DNA of 64,000 nt from an uncultured Desulfovibrio sp. (GCA_913063155.1 CAJXYU010000003.1:372001-436000), one strand, 5' to 3'; positions 32,978 to 42,366 are shown, counted from the stretch's first letter. The notes: generated from the letters alone by a model not told the origin. Program-made: numbers and translations.

Positions 32978-33925
32978 CTACACCCTGGCGAAATGTCCGA
33001 GGGAGTACTCGACCCGATCTTCCGCGGAATCGTGCGGTTTTTCCAGGGAGTTTACAAGGGCGAGTCTCGGCAACAGCCCCTGGCCGTTGGCCATCTGGAT
33101 GGCCAGCCCGGGCCTGGCGTTGAGTTCCAGCAACAGCGGCCCGCGCCGGGCGTCCAGCACCAGATCCACACCCAGATAGCCCAGACCGGTCATCTCATAA
33201 CACCTGGAAGCCAGGCGCAGACATTCAAGCCAACCCGGAATGGACAGATCGGAGAGTTTCCTGCCCGTGTCGGGGTGCTCCTGCACCGGCAGGCTGTGCT
33301 GTACGGCGAGAAGCGCGTTACCCGACCCTATGTCGATCCCCACGCCCACGGCCCCCTGATGCAAATTGGCCTTGCCGTCGGACGCGGCAGTGGAAAGCCG
33401 GGCCATGGACATGACCGGGTAGCCTTTGTAGACGATGATCCGGATATCGGGAACTCCCTGATAGGTGAAGCCGTCGAACACGTCCGCGAATTCAACCACC
33501 TCTTCCAGCATGGCCACGTCCGGATTCCCACCAAGGCTGAACAGGCCGCTCAAGGTATTGGCCACATGGCGATGCAAATCGTTTTCATTGATGACGCCGC
33601 CGCTGGACTTGACGAAACGGTCGCCGTCACGCCCGGTGATCACCAGGATTCCCTTGCCGCCGCTGCCCTTGGCGGGCTTGACGACGAAGCCGCCCTGCCC
33701 TTTGAGAAACGGCGCCAACTGACCCACGTGCTTGTGCACGCGTACGACGCCCAGCAGACGCGGAGCCGCGATGCCCGCCTCCTCGGCCAGCTTCTTGGTC
33801 TTGAGTTTGTCGTCCACCAGCGAATAGAGATGGCGGGGATTGTTCTCGGCTACAAAGCTGAGGTTGCGCATATTCATGCCGACGACGCCCTTGGTCCTGA
33901 GTCTGGAGGGAAGGATGAACCGCAT
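32978..33925 (-). CDS. ATP-grasp alpha-L-glutamate ligase-like protein (RimK-related)
   Basis: 315 residues. It contains the ATP-grasp elements VVKPAKGSGGKGILVI (about 82-97), the central helix region, and near the C-terminus the metal-binding LELNARPGLAIQMAN (about 269-283). It matches the RimK-related group called alpha-L-glutamate ligase-like, usually found next to UUP1 and retropepsin-like genes. It starts 6 bp from the UUP1 stop. Probable activity: ATP-dependent peptide-bond ligation; acceptor unknown. Confidence 0.9.
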   Translation of the reverse strand: MRFILPSRLRTKGVVGMNMRNLSFVAENNPRHLYSLVDDKLKTKKLAEEAGIAAPRLLGVVRVHKHVGQLAPFLKGQGGFVVKPAKGSGGKGILVITGRDGDRFVKSSGGVINENDLHRHVANTLSGLFSLGGNPDVAMLEEVVEFADVFDGFTYQGVPDIRIIVYKGYPVMSMARLSTAASDGKANLHQGAVGVGIDIGSGNALLAVQHSLPVQEHPDTGRKLSDLSIPGWLECLRLASRCYEMTGLGYLGVDLVLDARRGPLLLELNARPGLAIQMANGQGLLPRLALVNSLEKPHDSAEDRVEYSLGHFARV

Positions 33926-33931
33926 TGGTCG

Positions 33932-35458
33932 CTACTCCCTGCCCAGAGGCTCGAAACGGCGCAGCTCGCTGAGACGATAGCCCGTATAGCTTCCCACCAT
34001 GAGAATGACGGCCAGCACCACCAGCAGCAACTCCGGGAAGGAATAGGCCAGATGCCCCACCCAACGGTTGGAAATGACCAGATAGATGAGGCTGGAAGTC
34101 AGCAGCGACCCGCCGCCCTGAATAAAGACCTCGCGGAATCCCTCCTCTTCCCAGAGCACGGACATGCGTTCAATGGTCCAGGAGATGATGATCATGGGGA
34201 AGAAGGTCACCAGCAGACCTACGTCGCTGCCCATCTTGTAGCTGACCACCGAAATTCCCAGATAGATGATGATGACAAACACGAGAACCGCCGAGATGCG
34301 CGGCACCAGCAGCAGGTTGAGCCTGTTGAGATAGGAACGCAGCACCAGGCCCAGTGAAACGATGAGCACGAACAGCCCCAGGCCCACCAGCAGCGAAGTC
34401 TGCAGGAACGTCAGGGCGATGAGGATGGGCAGGAAGGTGCCCGAGGTTCTGATGCCCACCAGGTTGCGCATGACCACCACGACCAGCGCGCCCAGCGGGA
34501 TGAGCAGCAGAAGCTTGAATGCGTTCTGGGCGTGCACGGGCAGACTGTAGATGGAAAAATCCACCAGCGGTGTCTTGCCGAGTTCGGATTCGATGGCCAC
34601 CCGGTTGGACTTCACCGAATTCTCCACAGAGGAAAAGGAAATCGACGAGTCGTGGCCGCCCACCACTTCCAGCAGGGATTCGTCGTTGACTTGCCAAAGC
34701 AGGAAGACGTCGGAATCCACCACCTCCGCGGCCAGGGGGTCGAGCATGATCCACCGGCCCTCGTTACGCACTTCCAGATAGCTCTTGATCTTGTTCTTGG
34801 CGCCGGACTCGTTCAGGAAGACGCCTCGCACCACTCGGGACTGCACCCCGGCATGGTGCAGCAGGGATCGGGCCAGCCCCAATGCGCCGCCGAAGTCGTC
34901 CTTCATTTCCAACAGGCTCGACGCCTTGGTGTTGTTCTCGGGGGCATTGAGCAGACGCAACAGTTCCCTGGCCATGGACAGGTCGTCCATGCCTTTTTCC
35001 TTGGCTTTCCGAAGCAGAGAGTCGGCCAGCATGCGGGCCGCTCCGTCCAGTGGAATGACCTTGGGCGCCTTTTCGTCGGATTCCGCTTCCCGGCCCATGA
35101 AATCGTCCAGCCGATAGACATTGAGCCGTTGGTAGATTTTCTGGGGGCCATGGGCGTCCTTGCGGGACCAGATGCCCCTCCGGACACCGTCCACATCCTT
35201 CACCAGGTAGCTGTAGCCGTGGTTTCTGTCCACGATATCAACCACCACGAGGTCGTTGAGGTTGTCAGGCTGATTCAGCGAGACTTCCACAGGTCCGCCA
35301 TCGGCAATGAAGGAAATCTCCGCCTCCACGGTCCATACGGATTCCCGAGAGGCCGGAGAGAGGGCAAAGCCCAGGAAAAGCACTTTGTAAACGGTGACGC
35401 CGATGCCAAGGGCAAGCAACGTCCCGACAAGTATGACCAGCTGTTTCTTATTGTTCAT
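33932..35458 (-). CDS. UUP1-type inactive transglutaminase with seven membrane helices
   Basis: 508 residues. One N-terminal membrane helix (about 8-28), an extracytoplasmic transglutaminase-like domain without the usual Cys-His-Asp set, and then seven closely spaced C-terminal membrane helices from about 315. This is the UUP1 plus 7TM_transglut architecture. It overlaps the retropepsin gene by 11 nt and is followed 6 bp later by the ATP-grasp gene, the conserved order of the three-gene system. Probably an envelope sensor or scaffold. Confidence 0.88.
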   Translation of the reverse strand: MNNKKQLVILVGTLLALGIGVTVYKVLFLGFALSPASRESVWTVEAEISFIADGGPVEVSLNQPDNLNDLVVVDIVDRNHGYSYLVKDVDGVRRGIWSRKDAHGPQKIYQRLNVYRLDDFMGREAESDEKAPKVIPLDGAARMLADSLLRKAKEKGMDDLSMARELLRLLNAPENNTKASSLLEMKDDFGGALGLARSLLHHAGVQSRVVRGVFLNESGAKNKIKSYLEVRNEGRWIMLDPLAAEVVDSDVFLLWQVNDESLLEVVGGHDSSISFSSVENSVKSNRVAIESELGKTPLVDFSIYSLPVHAQNAFKLLLLIPLGALVVVVMRNLVGIRTSGTFLPILIALTFLQTSLLVGLGLFVLIVSLGLVLRSYLNRLNLLLVPRISAVLVFVIIIYLGISVVSYKMGSDVGLLVTFFPMIIISWTIERMSVLWEEEGFREVFIQGGGSLLTSSLIYLVISNRWVGHLAYSFPELLLVVLAVILMVGSYTGYRLSELRRFEPLGRE

Positions 35459-36131
35459 GCGTATCGTTCAGCGGTGAGGTTGTATATTCCTTGGTCACAT
35501 CCACAACGGCCTTGCCGTGAAGGAAGGACCGGCCGATGAGCACCGGAAACTCGAAGTGTCCGCGGTCCACCAGGGAGAACTCGGTTCTGCACTTGATGGT
35601 TCCCAGGGTGATCCGCAACTCCACGATGTATCGGCGCTGATCATCCCCGTTGTGTTCCTTGATGCGGACTCTGCGGACCAGGGGCCGTTCCAGCTCGACG
35701 GTCCTCTTTGCTTCCGGGTCCGTAAGGGTGAAACGCACCCAGTTCTTGCCGTCGCGCTCGTAGCGCTGAATGTCGGTGGCATGAAGAGAGGAAGTCTTGG
35801 CCCCTGTGTCGATCCGGGCCGAGAGTTTCATTTCCGCATCCCTGAGATACACGTACTCCTTCTGGCCGATGACCTTCATGCGCTTGATGACCGGGGCCAC
35901 GTATTTAACGGTTCTCTTCGCCTTCCGGCGCACCTCGGCCGCCTTTTTGGCAGCCGCCTCGGCCTTGCGGGCCTCCTCCTTCTTCCTTGCCTCTTCGATC
36001 TGTTTCGGATCGGGAGCGGGAGGGCCGGAAGGGGTCTTGTAAACCGGCTCGGGCAAAGGCGCCTTCTTGAGAGTACAGGCGGTGAGCATGGTCATGACGA
36101 CCAAAAACATAAATATCGAAAACGTTTTCAT
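35448..36131 (-). CDS. RimK-associated retropepsin-like aspartic protease lipoprotein
   Basis: 227 residues; the ATG at 36131 is chosen because it begins a lipoprotein signal ending L-T-A-C (Cys19). A basic, helical linker (about 44-73, rich in Lys, Glu and Ala) leads to the retropepsin-like fold with catalytic D108-T-G-A-K, typical of the Zn_protease/RloA3 family (PF05618). The longer upstream start lacks a signal peptide. The enzyme would act in the periplasm on a substrate related to the ATP-grasp ligase. Confidence 0.88.
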   Translation of the reverse strand: MKTFSIFMFLVVMTMLTACTLKKAPLPEPVYKTPSGPPAPDPKQIEEARKKEEARKAEAAAKKAAEVRRKAKRTVKYVAPVIKRMKVIGQKEYVYLRDAEMKLSARIDTGAKTSSLHATDIQRYERDGKNWVRFTLTDPEAKRTVELERPLVRRVRIKEHNGDDQRRYIVELRITLGTIKCRTEFSLVDRGHFEFPVLIGRSFLHGKAVVDVTKEYTTSPLNDTHEQ

Positions 36132-36277
36132 CACTTCAGGCTCCAAAAAAAATAACGTGCACGACCAACCGGATGGAGGCAATGCAACGCATGCCCCCTA
36201 CCGCAGTTGGCGAAGAGATACAAGGAACTGCAAACGCCTACACATGAGATGAAAAGACGCAAATGGACTAAATCCAG

Positions 36278-37654
36278 TTACATTTTGTGAAAAACGGCTA
36301 TTGTTTCAATATGATGCGTATGCGGAAACATATCCACGGCCTGAGCCGAGACAAGCCGGTAACTTTCCGAAAGCTTGTCCACGTCACGGGCCAGGGTGGC
36401 CGGATCGCAGGAAACCGCCAACACGGTGGATGGCTTCAAGGCCAGAATGGCCCGGACCACGGCATCGTGCATGCCGGATCTGGGCGGGTCGCAGACAACG
36501 ACATCCGGGCGGGGCAGAGATTCGAGGTCGTACAGCCCTTTTTCCAGACTCCCCGCATGAAATTCACAGTTGTGGATGCTGTTCAGCCGAGCGTTGGTGC
36601 GTGCGTCATCCACCGATTCCTCGGACAATTCATATCCCACCACCCGTTTGACCTTGTCGGCCAAATACAGGCCGATGCCCCCCGTGCCGCAGTAGAGGTC
36701 GAGGACGGTCTCATCCCCACGGAAGTCACCCAGGTTCAACGCCGCGCCGAACAGGCGGGACGCCCCGGCCGTATTGGTCTGAAAAAATGCGTTGGGGGAA
36801 ATGTGGTAACGAACCTCGTCCCCGCCGCGTTCGAGACGTTCCAGAATATAATCCTGACCGGCCACGTATTCCACACGCTCGCCAAAAGCCAAGGTTCGGC
36901 GGCTGCGGCGGCTGGAGTGTACAAAAGAGGTCAGGGACGGAATTTCCAGACGCAACCGGTCTCCCAGGGCCGCACAAGCCTCGTGATGAGCCGCGCCACC
37001 CGAGGTGATCAGATGAACCATGGTCTGATCCAATGCTGTATGGCGGATAATGCAATGCCGCCAATACCCCTTTCCCGAGGCAGGCTCATAGGCGGGGATG
37101 CCGCTTTCACGACAGGCTTTGCGCACCGCGTGGAACAATTCCAGGCTCTTTTCCGAACACAAAAAGCAGGTCTTGAGATCAATGACCCGGCCCTGCCCCC
37201 GCTGCCCCGGCTCCAGCCGTGCGCGCAGTCCCAAACGCGGCCCCTGCCCTTCAAAAGCGAGTTCCATCTTGTTGCGGTAGCGATATATGTCCGGAGAGCC
37301 GATGGGTTCCAGCATGTGCGGCTCCACCCGGCCGATCCGGCGCAGGGTGTCGGCCACTTGGCGGGACTTCTGGGCCAGTTGCTCGCCGTACTCCAGATCC
37401 TGCATGGCGCAGCCGCCACAGGCGCCGTAGTGCGGGCAGGCGGGGTCCACCTGATGCGGAGAGCGTCCCAGCACCTCCACGACCACGGCTTCGGCAAAAC
37501 GTTTCTTGGCCTTGGTCACCCTGGCGGCAACCCGTTGACCGGGTAATGCGCCCTGCACGAACACGGCCATGCCGTCCACGCGCGCAACCCCGGCTCCGCC
37601 GAACGCCAGGGACTCGATACTGCATTCCATGGTGTCGTCTTTCTGTATTGTCAT
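36278..37654 (-). CDS. rlmD: 23S rRNA (uracil-5-)-methyltransferase
   Basis: 458 residues; ATG at 37654 with AGGAG upstream. An N-terminal TRAM-like domain is followed by the 4Fe-4S ligands Cys-x5-Cys-x2-Cys (CPHYGACGGC) and a later Cys. The methyltransferase part has DLYCGTGGIGLYLA, CDPPRSGMHD and the catalytic Cys in VLAVSCDPATLARD. It is of the RumA/TrmA family; whether it targets U1939 (RlmD) or U747 cannot be settled from sequence alone. The 146-bp gap to the retropepsin gene suggests a separate transcript. Confidence 0.88.
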   Translation of the reverse strand: MTIQKDDTMECSIESLAFGGAGVARVDGMAVFVQGALPGQRVAARVTKAKKRFAEAVVVEVLGRSPHQVDPACPHYGACGGCAMQDLEYGEQLAQKSRQVADTLRRIGRVEPHMLEPIGSPDIYRYRNKMELAFEGQGPRLGLRARLEPGQRGQGRVIDLKTCFLCSEKSLELFHAVRKACRESGIPAYEPASGKGYWRHCIIRHTALDQTMVHLITSGGAAHHEACAALGDRLRLEIPSLTSFVHSSRRSRRTLAFGERVEYVAGQDYILERLERGGDEVRYHISPNAFFQTNTAGASRLFGAALNLGDFRGDETVLDLYCGTGGIGLYLADKVKRVVGYELSEESVDDARTNARLNSIHNCEFHAGSLEKGLYDLESLPRPDVVVCDPPRSGMHDAVVRAILALKPSTVLAVSCDPATLARDVDKLSESYRLVSAQAVDMFPHTHHIETIAVFHKM

Positions 37655-37694
37655 GGCTCGGATATCTCCTGTGCCCGAGATTTGACAGGTTTCC

Positions 37695-38012
37695 ATGCAG
37701 GTGTCTATCTCCATGGACATGATCGACAAGGCCACAGCCATAGAAAACGTCCTGGAACGCCTCAGGAAACTACCCAAGGGCCACGCCATCGACCTGCGCA
37801 CGTACAAACGCGACAGGTACGTGGTCATCAGGCGCGTTGCCGACGACCAGTTCGACGTCGCCCGGAACGGCTACGAGCGGAAGCGCTACTCCGAGCCGCT
37901 CAAAAGGATGCGCAAGCTCCTCAAGACGCTTCTCAAAAAGGAATTCCCACGCAGCAACAAAATCCGGCTTTACGACCTTGGTGAGGATGTGGAGTGTACG
38001 AAGATAAGATGA
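37695..38012 (+). CDS. Conserved small basic protein, unknown function
   Basis: 105 residues, rich in Lys and Arg with an alpha-beta pattern (RKLPKGHAIDLRTYKRDRY then YVVIRR). Codon use is like that of the neighbours and the ORF is divergent from rlmD with a 40-bp gap, so it is probably real. Starts at 37695 or an in-frame ATG at 37713; ACAGG precedes the first. I recognise no domain; basic character suggests a nucleic-acid partner. Confidence 0.65.
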   Translation: MQVSISMDMIDKATAIENVLERLRKLPKGHAIDLRTYKRDRYVVIRRVADDQFDVARNGYERKRYSEPLKRMRKLLKTLLKKEFPRSNKIRLYDLGEDVECTKIR

Positions 38013-38013
38013 A

Positions 38014-38053
38014 CCGAGAGGGGGAAACTTCTTCAGAAGTTTCCCCCTCTCGG
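38014..38053. terminator. Long perfect hairpin after the small protein gene
   Basis: An 18-bp perfect stem (38014-38031 with 38036-38053, loop TTCA). There is no T tract, so termination is uncertain; it may instead be a strong 3' stability element or repeat unit. Confidence 0.5.
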
Positions 38054-38081
38054 ACTTTCCCCCTTCAAGACTTTTCAACGA

Positions 38082-38096
38082 AGCGCTTCGCGCTTG
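38082..38096. repeat. Extragenic palindrome AAGCGC-TTC-GCGCTT
   Basis: A 6-bp perfect inverted repeat with a 3-nt loop in the gap between convergent genes. It resembles a REP-like extragenic element, but I see only this copy in the window. Confidence 0.35.
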
Positions 38097-38190
38097 GGGA
38101 ATAAACGGCAAAACGATGGAAACCCTACTTCAGGCTGTTCAAAAGCCCTGCGGACCAGACACACAACAAAAGCACGCCCGACACGCTTGA

Positions 38191-39000
38191 CTAATGCGCG
38201 TGGGCTTGGCTCTCTTGAGGCAACGCCGTCAGCGTGGAGTTCCGGGCAGACTGAGCGGACCGGTAATCGACGAGCTCCATCGAGAAATGCCCCACGGCCA
38301 CCTTGGATTTGACCTTCACGGGCAACCGTCGCTCATCCGCCGAGAACCAGACGATCAGTTCCGCGTCCTTGGATTTCTTGAATACCCCGGACAAGTGCTT
38401 CACGTTGAGTCGCACCCGGAAGCATTTGATCTCGCCCATGGGGGTCTCCACCTTTTCGGTTCCTTCCACATACGCCTCGCCCATGACGCTGATCTTGCCG
38501 TCCGTCACCGGCCCGGAAAACCTCATGGTCTTGTAGAGCACATGCTTGCGGAAGCTGAACAGGATGGAGAGCGGGTCGAACACCTCGTCCGGCTGGTCCA
38601 GTGTGTGTTTCAGTTCGCCACGCACATAGCGATAACTCTTGTTTTCACCCCAGTCGAAGCGCAGTTCCACATCCTTCTTGTAAGTCCCTTCGCGCTGTTT
38701 TTTCCTGTACAGCAAAGAGCGGTTCACGTCCGCATCGGTCCAGGCCTCGATGCGGTCGCGCACCTTGTAAAAATTGTCCACGAACGGGGTGCTCCGCGCC
38801 TGGGCCAGGAAACGCAGGGACCGAACGCCGTCCAACTCCTCACCGGGCAGCACTTCCAAGGAGGCGGACCCGGCGTGCACCACGGTCCAGTAAATCTCGT
38901 AACTGAGTTTTTCGCCGGGGGCGAACGGGATGGCGCCGGCAAAGACTGGTCGGGTAAGCAACAGGCACAGGCCCAAAGCCATGAGAAATGATCGTTTCAT
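38191..39000 (-). CDS. DUF3108-domain exported protein
   Basis: 269 residues with a signal peptide (cleavage near VFAG, about 22). The mature part begins FAPGEKLSYEIYW and follows a beta-strand-rich DUF3108 layout, with PTMGEIKCFRVRL-like ETPMGEIKCFRVRL late in the protein. No catalytic residues are apparent. Family function is unknown; some members bind hydrophobic ligands or polymers in the envelope. It is divergent from the CBS gene. Confidence 0.82.
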   Translation of the reverse strand: MKRSFLMALGLCLLLTRPVFAGAIPFAPGEKLSYEIYWTVVHAGSASLEVLPGEELDGVRSLRFLAQARSTPFVDNFYKVRDRIEAWTDADVNRSLLYRKKQREGTYKKDVELRFDWGENKSYRYVRGELKHTLDQPDEVFDPLSILFSFRKHVLYKTMRFSGPVTDGKISVMGEAYVEGTEKVETPMGEIKCFRVRLNVKHLSGVFKKSKDAELIVWFSADERRLPVKVKSKVAVGHFSMELVDYRSAQSARNSTLTALPQESQAHAH

Positions 39001-39140
39001 ACGTCGATTGTGTGCATTGCCTGCACAAAGTCAAGTTTGTGCAGGATATCATACGGAACGGTAGACAAAAGACCCACGACAAGTTACATGGTATTCTAAG
39101 CAACGTGTTGATTTCATTTCAATTGAAAGGAGACACCACT

Positions 39141-39626
39141 ATGATGCTCAGAAAACGGGCCTGGGACATGATGCACGACGAGTTCGCCATGGTTCAGGAT
39201 GACGCAAGCCTTGCCGAAGCCATCCGCGTCATGCGCGACGCCATGGCCGAGTCCCCGGAAAACACGGCGGTGGTGGTCAAGGACAAGGCCGGAAAGCTCG
39301 TGGGCGTCATTACCATCTGGAGCATTCTCAGGGCCGTGGAAAAATCGGTGCTCAAGGATGAGAACCTCAGGCAGGTGGGAGAAACCGACTGGGACCAGGC
39401 CTTCAAGAACGCCTGCCTCATCTGCACCCAACTCCGACTGGACGACTACATCGAGCGCGACGTGCAGATAGTGAAGCCCAACGACCCCGCTCTGCTGGTG
39501 CTGGAGCACTTCCTGAAGCGCAAACGCCACTGGGCGGTGGTGGTCGAAGGAGGTCGCATCATGGGCGTCATCAACATCTCTGATCTCTACCGCGAAATGA
39601 CGCGGGACATGATACATCTTTTCTAG
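39141..39626 (+). CDS. CBS-domain pair protein
   Basis: 161 residues; AAAGGAG precedes the ATG at 39141 (ATGATG). Two CBS motifs span about 9-68 and 100-159, with the end-of-motif sequences GVITIWSIL and GVINISDLY. No other domain is attached. CBS pairs bind adenine nucleotides or SAM and regulate other proteins; partner unknown. Followed by a strong terminator. Confidence 0.88.
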   Translation: MMLRKRAWDMMHDEFAMVQDDASLAEAIRVMRDAMAESPENTAVVVKDKAGKLVGVITIWSILRAVEKSVLKDENLRQVGETDWDQAFKNACLICTQLRLDDYIERDVQIVKPNDPALLVLEHFLKRKRHWAVVVEGGRIMGVINISDLYREMTRDMIHLF

Positions 39627-39644
39627 ATTCCCCCTAGAATCGAG

Positions 39645-39683
39645 AAAAAAAGCCCCGCCTCTCCAATGAGAGGCGGGGCTTTG
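39645..39683. terminator. Terminator between the CBS gene and the HD-GYP gene
   Basis: AGCCCCGCCTCT (39651-39662) pairs with AGAGGCGGGGCT (39669-39680), flanked by A and T runs; it can act in both directions. Confidence 0.9.
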
Positions 39684-39702
39684 GTTTGTCTTCCCTGCTC
39701 GG

Positions 39703-40719
39703 CTACTTGAGCTTCAGACTGGAAACCAGCGCTCGCAGTACGCCGCTCATGTTCTGATCGTAGGCTTTGTCCGAAAGCAGCTTGTTGGCCGCTTCGTCCG
39801 GACTCATGGCCTGCCTGTACGGCCGGTTGGCGATCATGGCGCAAAACGAATCCACAAGACCACACAGCCTCCCGTTGTAGCTCAGGGCGTCACCGGATAT
39901 CTTCTGAGGATAGCCGGTTCCGTTGATGCGTTCGTGGTGCTGCTGCACACACTGCTCAACCTCGGGATACTTGAGGTCCAGCTTGGCCAGCATGGAGTAC
40001 CCGTGGTTGGTGTGCTGGTTCACCTTTTGGCGCTCGTCCGTGTTCAGGGGTTTGTCCTTTTGCATGATAAACGCGGGCAGCTTGGTCATGCCCAGGTCGT
40101 GCAGGAACAGACCGGCGGCGAAACGGTCGAATGACTGCCGCTTGACGCCCCCTTCCTTGAAGTCGTTCTCCTTGAGCTGGCCGTAAAGGGCCAAGCCGAC
40201 AAACCCGCAGTTCACGGCGTGGTGTTCCAGGCCGTGCTCCTTGCTGATGCGGCGCGCCAAGGCGCGCGAGCGGTGAATGTCATGAATCAGATACTCTGTG
40301 AGCACCATGAGATCGGTCCAGAAGGACTCGAACACGGCCGGGACCGGCTGTTCGAAGAACTCCTTGCACTTACGGGTCAACGCCTGGGTGCAGATGTCCG
40401 CGATTTCGCGTTCCTTGAGGTTCTTGTCAACGAGCACGAGGTCAAGCTGGTAACTGATGTGCTTGACATATACCGGATGGTCGTCGCGGGAAACGAAAAT
40501 GTCCCCCTCTTTGGTCAGTTGCTGAAGTTCCTCGATCTGCTCGTTGGAGAGCCGCCCCCCCACCTTGTAGTAGGGAATGATGCGAGCCACATCCTCGTCG
40601 AACCGATAGATGTTCAACGGAGGACGGAACTTGTTGAAACTGCCAAGGATATCCGGGTTGATCTGATAGTATTCCTCGTTCAGACCGTCCGAGATATCGT
40701 GCTTCATCGACGTACTCAT
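39703..40719 (-). CDS. HD-GYP domain protein, putative c-di-GMP phosphodiesterase
   Basis: 338 residues. An unrecognised N-terminal 130 residues precede an HD-GYP domain with HDLGMTKLP (about 204-212) and HHERINGTGYP (about 257-267, Asn in place of the commoner Asp before GTGYP). Metal-binding His residues follow the family pattern. The pyruvate kinase gene ends 7 bp away on the same strand, so the two are probably co-transcribed. Signal unknown; no GGDEF gene nearby. Confidence 0.9.
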   Translation of the reverse strand: MSTSMKHDISDGLNEEYYQINPDILGSFNKFRPPLNIYRFDEDVARIIPYYKVGGRLSNEQIEELQQLTKEGDIFVSRDDHPVYVKHISYQLDLVLVDKNLKEREIADICTQALTRKCKEFFEQPVPAVFESFWTDLMVLTEYLIHDIHRSRALARRISKEHGLEHHAVNCGFVGLALYGQLKENDFKEGGVKRQSFDRFAAGLFLHDLGMTKLPAFIMQKDKPLNTDERQKVNQHTNHGYSMLAKLDLKYPEVEQCVQQHHERINGTGYPQKISGDALSYNGRLCGLVDSFCAMIANRPYRQAMSPDEAANKLLSDKAYDQNMSGVLRALVSSLKLK

Positions 40720-40726
40720 AAACTCC

Positions 40727-42157
40727 CTACTTCACGAAGAGTTTGACGACGTTCGTCTGGGTCTTGGTGGCATCCTTCGCTGGATCCGGCTGACCGGCCG
40801 CGATGATGATGGTGTCGCCCGCTTCGAACGCCGGATGATTCTTGACGAAATCCTCGGCCCGCTCCTGATGGTTGTTGAAGCTGGTATCGGGAATGCCCGG
40901 AATCACGCCCCACGACAGATTGCAAAAATGCCTTGCGACCGTGTCCGATGTCAAGGCGTACACGGACTGCTTGGGGCGGCAGGAGGAAAGGATGCGCGCA
41001 GTGGCCCCGGAAGTGGAGTGACAAACCAGGCCTTTGGCATTGGTCTTTCCAGCCAGCATGGCGGCCGCATAGGCAAGGTAGGTGGCCGGATGCTCCAGAT
41101 CGCCGGGGTGCAGGGCCACGTCCTGGCGCTGCTCGAAATAAAAGCGTTCGATCTCGTAGGCGATGGTGCGCATGAACTGCACGGCCTCGCAGGGGTAGCT
41201 GCCGATGGCTGTCTCCTCGGACAGCATGATGCAGTCGGCCCCGTCCAGAATGGCGTTGGCTACATCCGTGGTTTCCGCACGGGTGGCCATGGGCGTCTTG
41301 ACCATGGACAGCAGCATCTGGGTGGCCACGATGACGGGCATGCCGCGCTTGTTGCATTCGCGGATGATGCGTTTCTGGGTGGCGGGCAATTCGGCCAGGT
41401 TCATTTCCAGGCCCAGGTCGCCGCGGGCGACCATGACGCCGTCGGTTTCGTCCAGGATGCTGTCCAGGTTGTCGATGGCCGCGGTGGTTTCGAGCTTGGT
41501 GATGATGGGCAGGCGACGTCCGAGCTTGTCCATTTCAGCCTTGAGTACGAGCAGGTCGTCGGCGGTCTGGACGTAGCTCAGGGCCACGCAGTCCACTCCG
41601 AGCTCCATGCCGAAGGCCAGGTCCACCTTGTCCTTTTCGGTCATGGCGTCCAGCGGAGTGACCTTGCCCGGGAAGGCAATCCCCTTGCGCGGCGGCGCAA
41701 TGCCCGAGTTGATGGCCCGCAGACGAACCAGGTGCTCGCTTTCGCGCTTGATGGCGGTGAAACGGAGCATACCGTCGGAAAGGGCCACGGAGTCGCCCTC
41801 CTTGATCACCTCAAGCATCTCGGGAATATCCAGGCAGATGAACGGCTCGTCGGTCTTGTCGGCCATGGCGCAGGTGCCGAGCAGCACTTCGGTGCCCTTG
41901 CTGATGTCCAGGGTTCCCTTGCCCACGTCCGAGGTGCGGACTTTGGGACCGGAAAGATCCTGCAGAATGGTCAGAGTGTATCCGGTTTCCTCTTCCAGCT
42001 TACGAATGATCTCCACCCGCTCGCGAAAAAATTCCTTGTCACCATGGGAGAAGTTGAGGCGGAAAATCTTGGCGCCGGAATGAACCAGTTGCCGGATCTG
42101 CTCTTCCGACTGGGTTGCGGGCCCGAGGGTCGTAATGATCTTGATGTGTCTGTCCAT
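40727..42157 (-). CDS. pyk: Pyruvate kinase
   Basis: 476 residues. It converts PEP to pyruvate with ADP. Motifs: KIITTLGPAT and FRLNFSHG at the N-terminus, the MVARGDLGLEM catalytic stretch, and the NKRGMPVIVATQMLLSM region. Position 1-345 forms the barrel and B domain; the C-terminal domain is complete with GATARILSSCRPK. It is followed by the HD-GYP gene. The divergent mraZ promoter region lies upstream. Confidence 0.97.
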   Translation of the reverse strand: MDRHIKIITTLGPATQSEEQIRQLVHSGAKIFRLNFSHGDKEFFRERVEIIRKLEEETGYTLTILQDLSGPKVRTSDVGKGTLDISKGTEVLLGTCAMADKTDEPFICLDIPEMLEVIKEGDSVALSDGMLRFTAIKRESEHLVRLRAINSGIAPPRKGIAFPGKVTPLDAMTEKDKVDLAFGMELGVDCVALSYVQTADDLLVLKAEMDKLGRRLPIITKLETTAAIDNLDSILDETDGVMVARGDLGLEMNLAELPATQKRIIRECNKRGMPVIVATQMLLSMVKTPMATRAETTDVANAILDGADCIMLSEETAIGSYPCEAVQFMRTIAYEIERFYFEQRQDVALHPGDLEHPATYLAYAAAMLAGKTNAKGLVCHSTSGATARILSSCRPKQSVYALTSDTVARHFCNLSWGVIPGIPDTSFNNHQERAEDFVKNHPAFEAGDTIIIAAGQPDPAKDATKTQTNVVKLFVK

Positions 42158-42358
42158 AAAAAAAAATCCTCCAAGGATGGAGATGGGCGCATGGGGGGCG
42201 CCGCACGACGTTATTGAATGAAGTCAACAATTACTCATCTCGAATCATTGACCTTTTTATCTCTCCCAAAGCTACACTACTCCGCGATACTAGGCATACC
42301 AACCTGAAAAATCAACATTATACGCAATAATTTCCCCACCTATTTTACTCTTTTGAGG
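42158..42358. other. Divergent pyk/mraZ intergenic region
   Basis: No gene. It is AT-rich and includes an inverted repeat ATTTCCCCA (42330-42338) complementary to TGGGGAAAT (42367-42375), the latter covering the first MraZ box. The dcw promoter and MraZ boxes follow. Confidence 0.5.
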
Positions 42359-42364
42359 TTGACA
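42359..42364 (+). promoter_or_regulatory. Candidate -35 element of the dcw promoter
   Basis: TTGACA directly before the MraZ box array. A convincing -10 hexamer at normal spacing was not found (CACGTG lies there), so the promoter position is tentative. Confidence 0.4.
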
Positions 42365-42366
42365 AA

